This document shows positions 24,290 through 33,292 of a stretch of 33,292 bases of DNA, one piece after another. The DNA is from Lingula anatina (taxonomy: Eukaryota > Brachiopoda > Lingulata > Lingulida > Lingulidae): contig NW_019775546.1 of NCBI RefSeq assembly GCF_001039355.2, positions 58,534 through 91,825 on the forward strand, written 5' to 3'. The notes beneath the pieces were generated by a model that saw nothing but the letters and a program-made list of their open reading frames with translations, was not told the DNA's origin and searched no databases. A program made the position numbers and the translations under genes. The first letter of the stretch is position 1. The number at the start of each line of letters is the position of its first letter.

Positions 24290-27200
24290 AATTAACCGAT
24301 TTTAGGACTTTTATTTCTCTTAAACCGCCTTGATTAACCTAATGGAGACTACGAAAGTGTTTCAGACGGTAATAAAGAAAGCTGGAGAAGTAGATTAGAA
24401 TGTTGCAAATATTCAAATATGAGCTGCAACTCACAGTTTTCTTTAAAGGGTAGCTTTGATTATTTTTTCCAGGGGCTTGAAATACGGTTTAATGAAAATG
24501 CAAACATAAAGTTCCAATTGACTTTTTAAACGGTAATAGGGTTTTAGTTTATGAGAAAGGCATATCAGTTTTCCGACTCGACTCAATTACATAAGAACTC
24601 GGCATGAAACTCGCTGTGGAATAAGTCAGTTTTTTCTTTTTCTTCTTTCTGAATTGTTTGAGTAAACGAGTACACGGTTTTTATGCTTTGGTGGCATTTT
24701 ACACTTGTATCGGCACTGAAATAGAAATCCTTTATTTTGTAATTACTCGTTACCATGTGCAACCAAACGTAATCTTGTTTTTCAGATCTACCCTACTAAC
24801 TGGGTTAATGATTGAGGCTCAAACTCTTGCCTTCAATATAATCACCATTCCTGCCTCGTGAAGTCACCGGGCAACCAGCTTTTTTATTTGAAATTCAAAA
24901 TGGCCGCCAATGACCATAAATATATATTCATTTATGGTAGCTGTAACTCAAGGCTGACGGCTTGAAAAGTGGTTTATGTGAAAAGAACCGACGTAAAACA
25001 GGATTGTAAATTTACAAGTTCAAATCATTCGAAAAAGGCAGTACCTGTAGCGAAGCCAATTCTTATCGTAAGAGCAAATTAACATGCCTACATGATTATG
25101 AGATCAAATGTTAACACAGCTAACACTATCTTTGACATTTACAAAATCGTTTCATAGTGTGGTGTGAAACCGCAGCTGCATTTGAAGGGGAAAGTTATGA
25201 TTTGAATGCTGCAATATCTCAAAATCTAACGTGATGCTTCTGGTAGTATATTACTGCGCCAGGCAGAATGTTTGCCCTTACCTTGCTTGTTCCAAACGTA
25301 AAACATTTTGGATTTGATATGGTTGCTGTAGTGCTACATGGAGAAAATGTTGGTCCTAAATTCAATAATAATAATAATAATAATAACAATAATAATAACA
25401 CCATTAATATAATTTATTTTCGATGGAAATTCTGTAACAAAAAAAAAAAAAAAAAAAAAGGATGGAACGTAATCGGTTTGATTAGGGCAGAAGAGGAATT
25501 CCCCATCATCTTTTTTTCTTGAACGTTATACCTATAATTTTGCCTTAGTAATAGGGGCCTATATCTAATCCCCATTGTGCTGGAATGTAGCCGTTTTAAT
25601 GATTCGAGAAGAATTTTCTCCCTATCACACCTCGCAGCCGCGTACTAGGATTTTTACTGATAATTGGTACCTAAATGACTTGTGTAAAAAGAAGGTACCA
25701 CGGATACCACGGAGTCGGTACCATTAGACGAGCTTTGGTACTAAAGAAACGGAAAAGTATATTTTCTTTTAAAGCGCGCAATTCTCAATAGATCAGTCGG
25801 TTTTACAATTTATATCCAGTATTTTGGATCTACTCGGCCTTGTAGCGATGTCAACGCCATGGGGAGCGTTTAATTCCCTAAGCAGCGTGTACGCCGCTGG
25901 AGATTGTCAGGTACATTTACCAATTAGCACTATCACGATCGGGTCATTCCACCCTGCTTCCTGCCTGCATTGCTCTATATGCTGACTGGGCTTCAGGTTT
26001 GGCTTTAGTGTGGCCCCTTCGTTTGCAATGGCCCCATGGGTTTCTTCACTGGAGACGTGTTTGGGGCACTCTACCGTCAGTTCCATCTGGACAGCAAAGC
26101 TTCTTGGACTTGGTAGGATAGTTAAAGCTCCAATGACGATAAAATGAGGTTGATGGCACGAATGAAAATAACGTTATTTTCTTTTATCCATTTTTTCATA
26201 TATTATTATTATTATTCAGTATGAAATATATTGACCTACAGTAGAAATCCTAGTTAAAACGCGTGTGTACTGGTTTTTGAGGACGGGGGTAGTTGGACAA
26301 ACATTCTTGCCAAACCCCCAGACCACGCACCCCCCCCCGACACACACACACACACCACCACCACCACGGTCGCAACTTAAACCCTTCAACTCCGTTTGAT
26401 CTATGAAGCCCTCTTTGTTATCATATCGCCATAGCTTACAAACAGACGTTGCAGATGATGCCGTACATGCACATGCAAGTATTCTGGCAGTCAATGACAC
26501 AAGGCAGGCTTAAGGATCAAAGGCGCCTTGCCTTCACCGCACTGACACAGCCAGGGTAAAACATATAATAAATTCAGCGGTTGCTATAAATACTTCCCAA
26601 ACTAGACCAACTCCAAGCTGAAAATACACCAACACAAGTCTCAATTTAAACAAAGGTGTTTTTTTTCGTGACATTGAAAAACTGGTTCAAAGTTCATTAA
26701 CACGTTTTCTGGTAAAAATGGGTTTGGGAAAAAGTCTGGACTTTCTTCGAGAAGCGAATGGTCGTGCTTTACATAGAAGTAAATAATTTACAATACATTC
26801 TAAGACTAACTGTTGCCAAAATACTTAGTGTTTTACTGTAAAGATGTGGTCTGAATATGGAGGTTTCAGTTTAAAGTTTATAACTTAATACTCATCGTAC
26901 TTAAAAAAAACTCATCGTTTCTTATAAAAAAGGACTACCATCTTTTCAGATATTTCATGCCTTCCAAGGGCTATGGTTTCAGTCATAAACCATATTTTTT
27001 TACCAGTTCCAGTTATAATCTGTGATTATGTTCAGCCCAAACTGGTCAATAAGAAAAATGCAAGGACAGCCTTCCTTCAAGAGAATACTAATGAATTCAA
27101 ATATGAAAATAAATCGGTAGAGTTTTGCTAAGCCTTGAACGCGCATTCAAACGACATATGAAGTGAAAGATGTGTGGTCATTAAATTGTACAATAAAAAA

Positions 27201-28500
27201 GGAATAATATAACCTTTTTTTTGGGGGGGGGGGGCAATAATTTGGCCAAATGAATCAGTTTTGTAGGTAGACAATTCACTGCAATTGTTTTTAGTCGATA
27301 CCTTAGACTCCTCATTTTATTTGTAACAGAAACTGACATCCGCAGTTAAAGGTACCGCATTGCATATTTAGGAATCTTTCAAATCCAAAAATGAAGATGA
27401 TTCAGAATGCCAAGAAAAAAATTATATATTGGATACAAAGGAACATAAGTCAATTATATTTTTCTGAGTTTCGAGACAAGATGTGCGTGCTTAAAGTTAC
27501 CTAAAGAAGCACAATAAAAATGATTAGCCTGCTTTTTAGAGCAAAATAATTGGTTAAACTATTGACAGTTTATACTTTTCGTGTGTCTGTGGCTAGAGGT
27601 TTTTAAACAGCGACCAATTTGCTTCAGATTATCGGAACACTTGAAATGAATGCAGTCTAAACTGAATGGGTTTATTTCTATGGCCAGAAAACTTAAACAC
27701 ATCTTGAAACAGAAGAAGCATTCAAACTTTTCCACTCCGGTTACACGGAGAAGGTCCTTGCCTTGCAGGGGGTGAGGAATTGCAACACTCATTCCCATAT
27801 TTAAACAGCCAGGAGTAAACTGTTGTATATCAACATGGCTTGGTGTTAGTGCTGTAAAGTAGTCCCGGACTGCTCAGTCGCACTTCTGGTCGTCTATAAC
27901 GTCCAGGGTAAAGCAAACTTAACCAAGGTTAAAACGCACTCTCACTGCCGTGGCGCAAACTTTGTGTATTGTGTGCATACTTTCAAGCGGTGTTCGGAGA
28001 GAGTTGAAGCACTTGCCGTGGAGAGTTTGGAATGTTTGACTCTTTTTTATGCCTTGAACTCTGTGTACTCCCAAAAGCGATGTGCGAATTGTGTAATTTT
28101 CAGATCAAAGTTTTCTTGCGTGTCTGTTTTGGTCTTTGTTTTTAAACCATTGTTTGTAGCTTTCTCAGAAATAAGGAACACCATCTCTGACACACGTGCT
28201 TAGATTTTACGACCATCTTATTTATAAAATAATTTTACGTATCTTTTGGCAAAAAAATTAGATGCAACTGGACCGAATATGTTTACCAGAGAAATTGAAA
28301 TTGAAAGTGAACTATACATGCGTGTACAAAATGTATAAATTTGCGGTATTTTGGAGAGTGTACAGTCCTGTTCACGTCAAGGGTTACAAATTTCTGTACA
28401 GTTTTCTGTTGTCCTGGTCCTGCATTTTGTAGCATGTTATACCGTTACAGGAGTTCATTTCTTTTTGCAAAACTCAATGCGCCGTTTTAGTTACTCTTTT
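24290..28500. other. Long stretch without a recognised gene
   Basis: Holds AAT repeats (about 25364-25398), a 20-A run (about 25440-25459), an ATT run (about 26203-26216), a C-run/CA/CAC compound repeat (about 26330-26368) and a T-run/G-run junction (about 27214-27234). Four GGTAC words cluster at 25666-25742. The ORFs at 24658-24861, 25268-25522 and 27964-28203 show no domain and I call none of them. Confidence 0.45.
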
Positions 28501-28507
28501 AAGTAAC

Positions 28508-28674
28508 CAGGGGCGGATTGAGGCTGTCTTCTGGGTCTTCTGGAAGACATCAGATTTTCAAGTTTACATTGACGGGTATCTAATTTTTTCTGTCAGAAGA
28601 CGGTCAAAAATAGAGGATGGATCAACAAAGAAAATTTGGAAGACGGTTAGAAAATAGCTCTGGATCCGCCCCTG
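28508..28674. mobile_element. 167-bp element with CAGGGGCGGAT termini and GTAAC target duplication
   Basis: The element starts CAGGGGCGGATTGAG at 28508 and ends GGATCCGCCCCTG at 28674, an 11-bp perfect terminal inverted repeat with some further matches. A perfect 5-bp duplication GTAAC flanks it (28503-28507 and 28675-28679). GTCTTC/GAAGAC words inside give additional short inverted pairs. There is no ORF. Non-autonomous DNA transposon; the superfamily cannot be settled without a database. Confidence 0.85.
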
Positions 28675-28679
28675 GTAAC

Positions 28680-29580
28680 GACCAGGTTATTAAGTTGTCA
28701 ATCTTTCAAACTCAAACGATATAGAAAACTCCAGCAGAGCATTTCAAGCCAAAATCCTTCTTCAAACCCGTGGCAGCGTTTCTCACGCTTAAACCTTCCC
28801 AACTGTTTACACGGTAGCCTCCACTTAAGAAAGTCGTTAAGAGCTATCGATGCCGACTATTAATAAACCCAGTAAACACGTCTAAATGGTAACATCTATA
28901 ATTTGACAATAGACATCGGCCCGGGAAAACAAAGCGGCCACAACTCAACCGTTAACCGCCAAACACGGTAAACTGTAATAAAACCAATAGTTTAGTATAC
29001 ACTATCATTGTGTGCCATACAAGAGCAATGCGGCCATTCGGTTTGACCCGAAGCTGTCTTATTGTTGGTGGTGAATGGAAAAAATGCTTGCACAGTTTGC
29101 TAAGCCTATCAACAATTCTGATGATTTTTAATTTGAAGTCATTGCTTAAACGCTGGAATCGAACAAAACGCTCAAAAACTGTTAGGAGATTTAAGCCGTA
29201 AGCAAACACTATTTGTAGCCTGCAGATTCGTATTGACCTTCACACCTACGGGAAAAAATAAGCCCAGATCGATTTTTGCGTGCTACGGCTAAAGCGTCAT
29301 CTCATTTCATAAGCAGTACGCTTTTTATTCGAGAAGACTTAATTTGCTGTTACATCGAGAAGGCCGACACCGGAGTGTTCGTGTCTTTGGCGTCTGAAGA
29401 TGCTTAGCTACTCAATGGATTACCGTCTTATTGCTCCGGTAGGGTGTACAGTATGTTTATTTGAACCTGTAGCGAAAACCTTTTAAAAGGCGTCAAGTAT
29501 TTTCTTTTTTATATATATAACTGTAGAATGTACTTTGGAAAGGATGAAGTATATAAAGTTACCGTGCATGTTTTTTTTTT

Positions 29581-29611
<31 letters not shown>

Positions 29612-30370
29612 CGAAACCAGAGGAATAAGATGCGGGAGTTATTTTAGATTTTTTTAGACCAGTTATTCTACAGTTTTTTGTATCAATCATGATATAAAGC
29701 GGTGACACTCCAAACCGCGAACTCTTTTTTTCTCGGTTATATTATATGAATGTGTAACTTGAATAAGCGATTCTTATAGCGATTCTAATTGAATAGGATA
29801 AATATGATTCTTTTTGTGTGTCGATTGGCTGATGATTATTTTTAGTAAATTTGACATTTACGTGCTAAGTAAAATACCCTGTCTGGGTGTAAATCTATTA
29901 CTGAATGAATTTACGACAGATTTAAAATCAAGTCAGGATGTAGTGCATGTATGTGAATACCATTAATACCATTGCTCTTTATGTAGTAAAATTGACTTTA
30001 AGTCTTCATTTATGGAATAGATAAGTCATATTATACACATGCCATACGAGATAAGTTTATATAATACTTGTCCATCCATTTCCTATTTTCTACGAAGTCA
30101 TTTTGTTATTTCGTCACTCGTTATATCTGTTTATTGCGTCAAACGCTTACTGCTATCAGTTATGTTTATTGCGTCAAACGCTTACTGCTATAGCAATGTT
30201 CAGATAAAAGCCTTTTTTGGAGTTATGTAAAAAAGAACATCATTTCCATGTTTCCGATGATAATCAAACGAGATGCTGAAATATTACTCTGGGAACATTA
30301 CGCTCTATCTTTAGATTTTTATTAGAAATCACAAATGTTGGCTCTGAGATAAGATAAGTAATTTTATTGT
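28680..30370. other. Non-coding stretch with poly-T and a 35-bp repeat
   Basis: A long T run with one AA interruption lies at 29571-29610. Two perfect 29-bp copies occur at 30128-30156 and 30163-30191. Short ORFs at 28952-29209 are not convincing. Confidence 0.45.
30128..30191. repeat. Short tandem repeat, 35-bp period
   Basis: The segment starting tgtttattgcgtcaaacg is present twice without mismatch over 29 bp, at 30128-30156 and 30163-30191. Confidence 0.9.
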
Positions 30371-30372
30371 AG

Positions 30373-30882
30373 GTATGAAAGTTTTATAAAATCTCAATTA
30401 ATGGCGGGTTTCACACTGGACCACATCTGGAACAGATTGCTAAACTTGACCAACAATCATCCATGTGCATTACATCATCCGTTACTTTATTCTGATAAAT
30501 ATGACGTCATTGAACTTATGACACGTCATCAGCCAATAGATTACGTCACTAACGTATTTCATTCTTTTGCAGAACGTGGTGTTTTTACAAAAAGAGGAAC
30601 AGCTGGAGCTGTTGATATCCAAGAAGTTCGAGTGTTGGAAGCGGATGCTCTCGGATCCTGTCAATATTACGGGTAAGTTCCTGGATCCCCTTAATGCTTG
30701 CAAATTGTACCTTTAATCTTCCCTGCAGTAAGGGTTCGTTTCCATTATGTTGGGTAGAATACAGAAAAACTGGTGATTACACGATTATGCGATTAAACGT
30801 CGGAAACAAGAGGAGGCATGTAAATCTGTTAATCTATGTGCATTCAGCAAGAGTCCCCGTGGAGTTGGATCGATCTATGTAG
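30373..30882 (+). CDS. Two-exon segment, possibly homing-endonuclease-like zinc-loop protein (partial)
   Basis: The first exon is open from an acceptor-like tattgtag at 30372 (or from ATG 30401) to 30672, where the donor GTAAGT follows. A 56-nt intron (30673-30728) ends in cttccctgcag. The second exon continues in the same frame from 30729 to TAG 30880-30882. The joined product has HPCALHHPLLYSDKYDVIEL, then VFTKRGTAG, a Cys-x6 stretch SCQYYGKGS crossing the splice, PLCWVEYRKTGDYTIMRLNV, a basic GNKRRHVN patch, and LIYVHSARVPVELDRSM. This order of Cys, Tyr/Arg-rich strand and hydrophobic helix resembles the part before the His-Me motif in the zinc-binding-loop (I-PpoI-like) endonuclease family found in some invertebrate genomes. 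The expected following SHLCHN-type catalytic motif is not seen in the window, so the copy is truncated, continues in an undetected exon, or the assignment is wrong. Not in phase with the receptor exon at 32546. Confidence 0.5.
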
Positions 30883-30888
30883 ATCGAT
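30869..30888. repeat. 20-bp palindrome across the stop codon
   Basis: ATCGATCTATGTAGATCGAT has perfectly complementary 9-base arms around a central TG. It spans codons Asp-Arg-Ser-Met and the TAG (30880-30882) of the segment above. Confidence 0.85.
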
Positions 30889-30889
30889 A

Positions 30890-32210
30890 ACTTCAATTGG
30901 AATCGCCCTCAAACTGCTATTTCTACTACTACATGTACTACTCCTACTGACGGCGTGAGGACTAGCATTTTATATGAAAAGTGAGTGATGTAGATAAATA
31001 TGAAAATCGACCTTAAGGAGTGTTACCGACATAGGCTGCAGTTATTATAAGACAGGTAAAGGTGTTTCAGGATTAAGTTGAAAGAAGACCAATGCACAAT
31101 AGATTCAGATGTCTGACAGTCGATATGATCGCTCTGCACTGCATTAAATATAAATTATTATGTATTTTTTATGGTAAGAGTTGGATTATTCTGAATCCTG
31201 GTGTATCTCCAGTGAGAAAAGGTTAACACGAACATAATGATTTTAGTAAGATCAATAATGAGCATTTGTGTGCTAATTGTTCTTTATACGTTTAAATGCC
31301 TCTATAATTGATATTAGTAGGGACGCGACGCGTTAAGGCTACGCTACTGTTTCTTGTCAATAATTGCATTAATTTTTTTTGGGATTATACCGAGTACATG
31401 GCTTATGAGAGTGTCAATTTAATCATATCAAAATAAGATGATTTGTTTTGTTATTCACTGCATATTGTTGTCATATCATGTAAAGGGGAAAGGTCGACCA
31501 ATTACCTATCAGAATAAGAAATCGAGGAGTGAGAAGAAGGCGAATAAGTTAAATAGATATAAATACTCCTTGTATAATATAGATAACAAGGACCTACCAG
31601 TCACCACAGACTTCCCATCCCCTGAGTTCTGGAGTATTATATAATCTTTATTCTTAGTTAAAAAGATTCTGGAATATAGCTCTGATGTGAAAGGGACTCC
31701 TGCGCTTGACAACCGGATGATTAGGTTGACTACCAGTGTTTAGAAATATAAACCAAACGACCTGCTTAGATGCACGTAATGTCCTAAGTTAAACCTTCTC
31801 AAGTTGATTTGAAATGCGCCCGTTAATTGTGCCATAAACGCTCTCTCAGTCAAAGTAATTTGTTTTATGACCTGTAGGTCATATTGCGCGTGCCGTGAAT
31901 TCGTCTTGTCCATAAGAGTTTTAACAATAGCAACAGAAACGGTTGAGTAATTACAATTGATATCCCCAGACTGTTATGTCAATTGTGTAAAATTCATCAT
32001 CTTTATAAATTGGATCTCTTCCGGGCACTAGTTCATTGATATGACTTGACTTGAATTTTGATATGTTTTGCTTAATGGTAACTTACCAAACGTAATTTTA
32101 CAATTAAGATTAACAGTACTTGACATTTGTCATGGGATATTGGTAGATTGTTAACGATCCATCAGTGTGTATATATTATGCTTACCAATATGGTAAATAG
32201 GGGTATTAAG
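30890..32210. other. Probable intron, no exon recognised
   Basis: No exon with receptor homology is found between the endonuclease-like segment and the HRM exon. The ORF at 31438-31644 is Lys/Asn/Tyr-rich and shows no domain. I searched in all frames for a His-Leu-Cys motif that could complete the upstream segment and saw none. Confidence 0.4.
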
Positions 32211-32213
32211 TAT

Positions 32214-32370
32214 TAGGAGAGAAAGAGAGAAAGAGAGAGAGAGAATGGGCAAGAGGAGAGAGATACAGAGAGAACATGGGATGAATAGAGAGAGAGAGAA
32301 AGAGACGGAGAAAGAGAGAGAGAGAGAGGAGGAGAAAGGGCGGAAAGAGAGAGATAGAGAGAGAACATGG

Positions 32371-32410
<40 letters not shown>

Positions 32411-32477
32411 TGAGAAGGGATAGGGGGAGAGAGTATATGATGGGCTTTGAGGGAGAGAGAAGATGAGAAAGAGAGAT
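32214..32477 (+). repeat. (GA)n-dominated purine tract
   Basis: About 260 bp of nearly pure purine, mostly GAGAGA, interrupted by ACATGGGATG (near 32273 and 32364), which indicates an internal duplication with a 91-bp offset. It ends about 70 bp before the receptor exon. The minus strand would read Ser-Leu repeats, an artefact. Confidence 0.93.
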
Positions 32478-32545
32478 GCATATAGATGCTACAGGTAACT
32501 GTGTCATGCCTACTTCATTACTATTATATTTTTCCCGTTCCCCAG

Positions 32546-32656
32546 GATCATATTGTAACAGGACGTGGGATGGAGTGATGTGCTGGCCGGACACCCCTGC
32601 GGGCACCACCAGCGAGCAACGGTGTCCAAACTACGTCAACGGTTTTAATATTGAAG
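32546..32656 (+). CDS. Hormone-receptor-domain (HRM) exon of a class B1 GPCR, calcitonin/DH31-receptor-like
   Basis: Encodes part of the extracellular hormone-binding domain of a secretin-family (class B1) G-protein-coupled receptor, which binds peptide hormones at the cell surface and usually signals through Gs and cAMP. The exon reads [19 protein letters not shown] followed by [17 protein letters not shown]. It shows the family hallmarks: WDG with the structural Asp, the CW pair, PAGT, and the CP cysteine; CNRT is an N-glycosylation site. The YCNRTWDG and DTPAG words point to calcitonin/CGRP or insect DH31 receptors. The acceptor is a pyrimidine-rich stretch ending ccccag at 32545; the donor is GTAAAT at 32657. 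The exon is 111 nt and phase 1 on both sides, as a cassette exon would be. The first and last HRM cysteines and all seven membrane helices must lie in other exons outside my reading. The exon is clearly GC-richer than its flanks. Confidence 0.92.
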
Positions 32657-32679
32657 GTAAATGATTGTTGTATTAATAT

Positions 32680-32864
32680 CAGTCCCGTAGCCAGCAATTT
32701 CAAAAGTGGAGTTCATTTCTGAAAAAAGTGGACCTTTTATCATGAAACCTTCATGTACCTAGATAAAATTTTATCCAGAGGGGGCCTTTCCCAGCAAAAA
32801 GAGGAGGTTCTTTCGAACACCCCGACCCCCCCCCCCTCTACCCCCACCCCCCGCTACGGGCCTG
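32680..32864. mobile_element. 185-bp element with CAG(T/G)CCCGTAGC termini
   Basis: The left end CAGTCCCGTAGC (32680-32691) and right end GCTACGGGCCTG (32853-32864) are inverted repeats with one mismatch in 12. TAATAT occurs directly outside both ends, a likely 6-bp target duplication. The interior carries long C runs (32826-32836, 32845-32852). No ORF. It lies 23 bp 3' of the receptor exon, inside the intron. Confidence 0.75.
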
Positions 32865-32865
32865 T

Positions 32866-33292
32866 AATATAATGAGCATTATTGAATTTTACAGAAATGC
32901 CCAACATGTTCCGTATTGAAGGAATTGTTATCCAATGTATATATATTGCATTATTTTTTATACTAATTATCAAATTCACCAATGTCAAATCCATGTCATT
33001 ATTACGAAGAGAACATGATGAAAAATAGGAAGCATGCAATATATTTTGGTCAAAATCGTATCTGTGTTATGCGAAAGCGAGAATGTGAACATATGTTTTT
33101 TTTTTCCTTTGAAAATGATTGATTGATTTATCATTCTGCGTGTAGATGAGCGACAAATCCACAAAAAGTACCTTATTCAAGGAGTTGAGTGTCCCTTCAT
33201 CCTTAGACCAAAATAATATATCATTTGAAAGGGCAGAGTCTGCTGGAAAAAGTTAGTCATAGTGTGGGAATGACAAGTGGCTAAGTAACCTT
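32866..33292. other. Probable intron sequence, no feature
   Basis: AT-rich with a short T run near 33096-33104. No further receptor exon is recognisable before the window ends. Confidence 0.4.

Noticed and set aside
25666-25742. Cluster of four GGTAC words
   Set aside because: Spacing is irregular and no flanking structure supports a functional site.
32151-32609. Ser-Leu-rich ORFs on the minus strand and Arg-Glu-rich ORF on the plus strand
   Set aside because: Both are readings of the GA array; the real coding signal there is the plus-strand HRM exon.
30373-32656. Direct splicing of the 30373-30672 exon to the HRM exon
   Set aside because: The exon leaves two bases and the HRM exon needs one, so joining them gives a stop after two codons.

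Overview
The window reads as animal nuclear DNA, most likely a marine invertebrate (lophotrochozoan or invertebrate deuterostome). It has GT-AG introns, a class B GPCR extracellular-domain exon, a tandem C2H2 zinc-finger array, fragments of two non-LTR retrotransposons, several short inverted-repeat elements and very many microsatellites. Nothing bacterial was seen: no operons, tRNA, rRNA or CRISPR. One N at 13519 marks it as draft assembly. The species cannot be fixed from the sequence.

Layout. 1-1111 (minus strand): the 3' part of a broken non-LTR reverse transcriptase. 1184-1518 and 22457-22815: two diverged copies of one inverted-repeat MITE. 1.7-17.3 kb: no convincing gene, but many simple repeats, a 99-bp tandem duplication, a 40-bp higher-order GTAG repeat, an assembly-type duplication around the N, and two small foldback elements (15709-15882 and 16652-16806). 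17504-18927 (minus): a 15-finger C2H2 gene with two frameshifts and one stop, plus decayed fingers up to about 19262. 21719-21838 (plus): a good first coding exon with signal peptide. 23927-24288 (minus): the 3' end of an RTE-type LINE. 28508-28674: a 167-bp element with a perfect 5-bp target duplication. 30373-30882 (plus): a two-exon coding segment around a 56-nt intron, tentatively related to the zinc-loop region of I-PpoI-like His-Me finger endonucleases. 32546-32656 (plus): an HRM-domain exon of a secretin-family receptor, closest by eye to calcitonin/DH31 receptors. 32680-32864: another short element just downstream of that exon.

Functionally, the plus-strand 3' half probably holds the 5' part of a class B1 peptide-hormone receptor gene. 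The signal-peptide exon may belong to it, but no exon linking phase 0 to phase 1 was found. The endonuclease-like segment lies in the putative intron and does not fit the receptor by splice phase. The most unusual coding signal is the zinc-finger array, in which the helix position that is normally Leu is Cys in 11 of 15 fingers and Leu in none.
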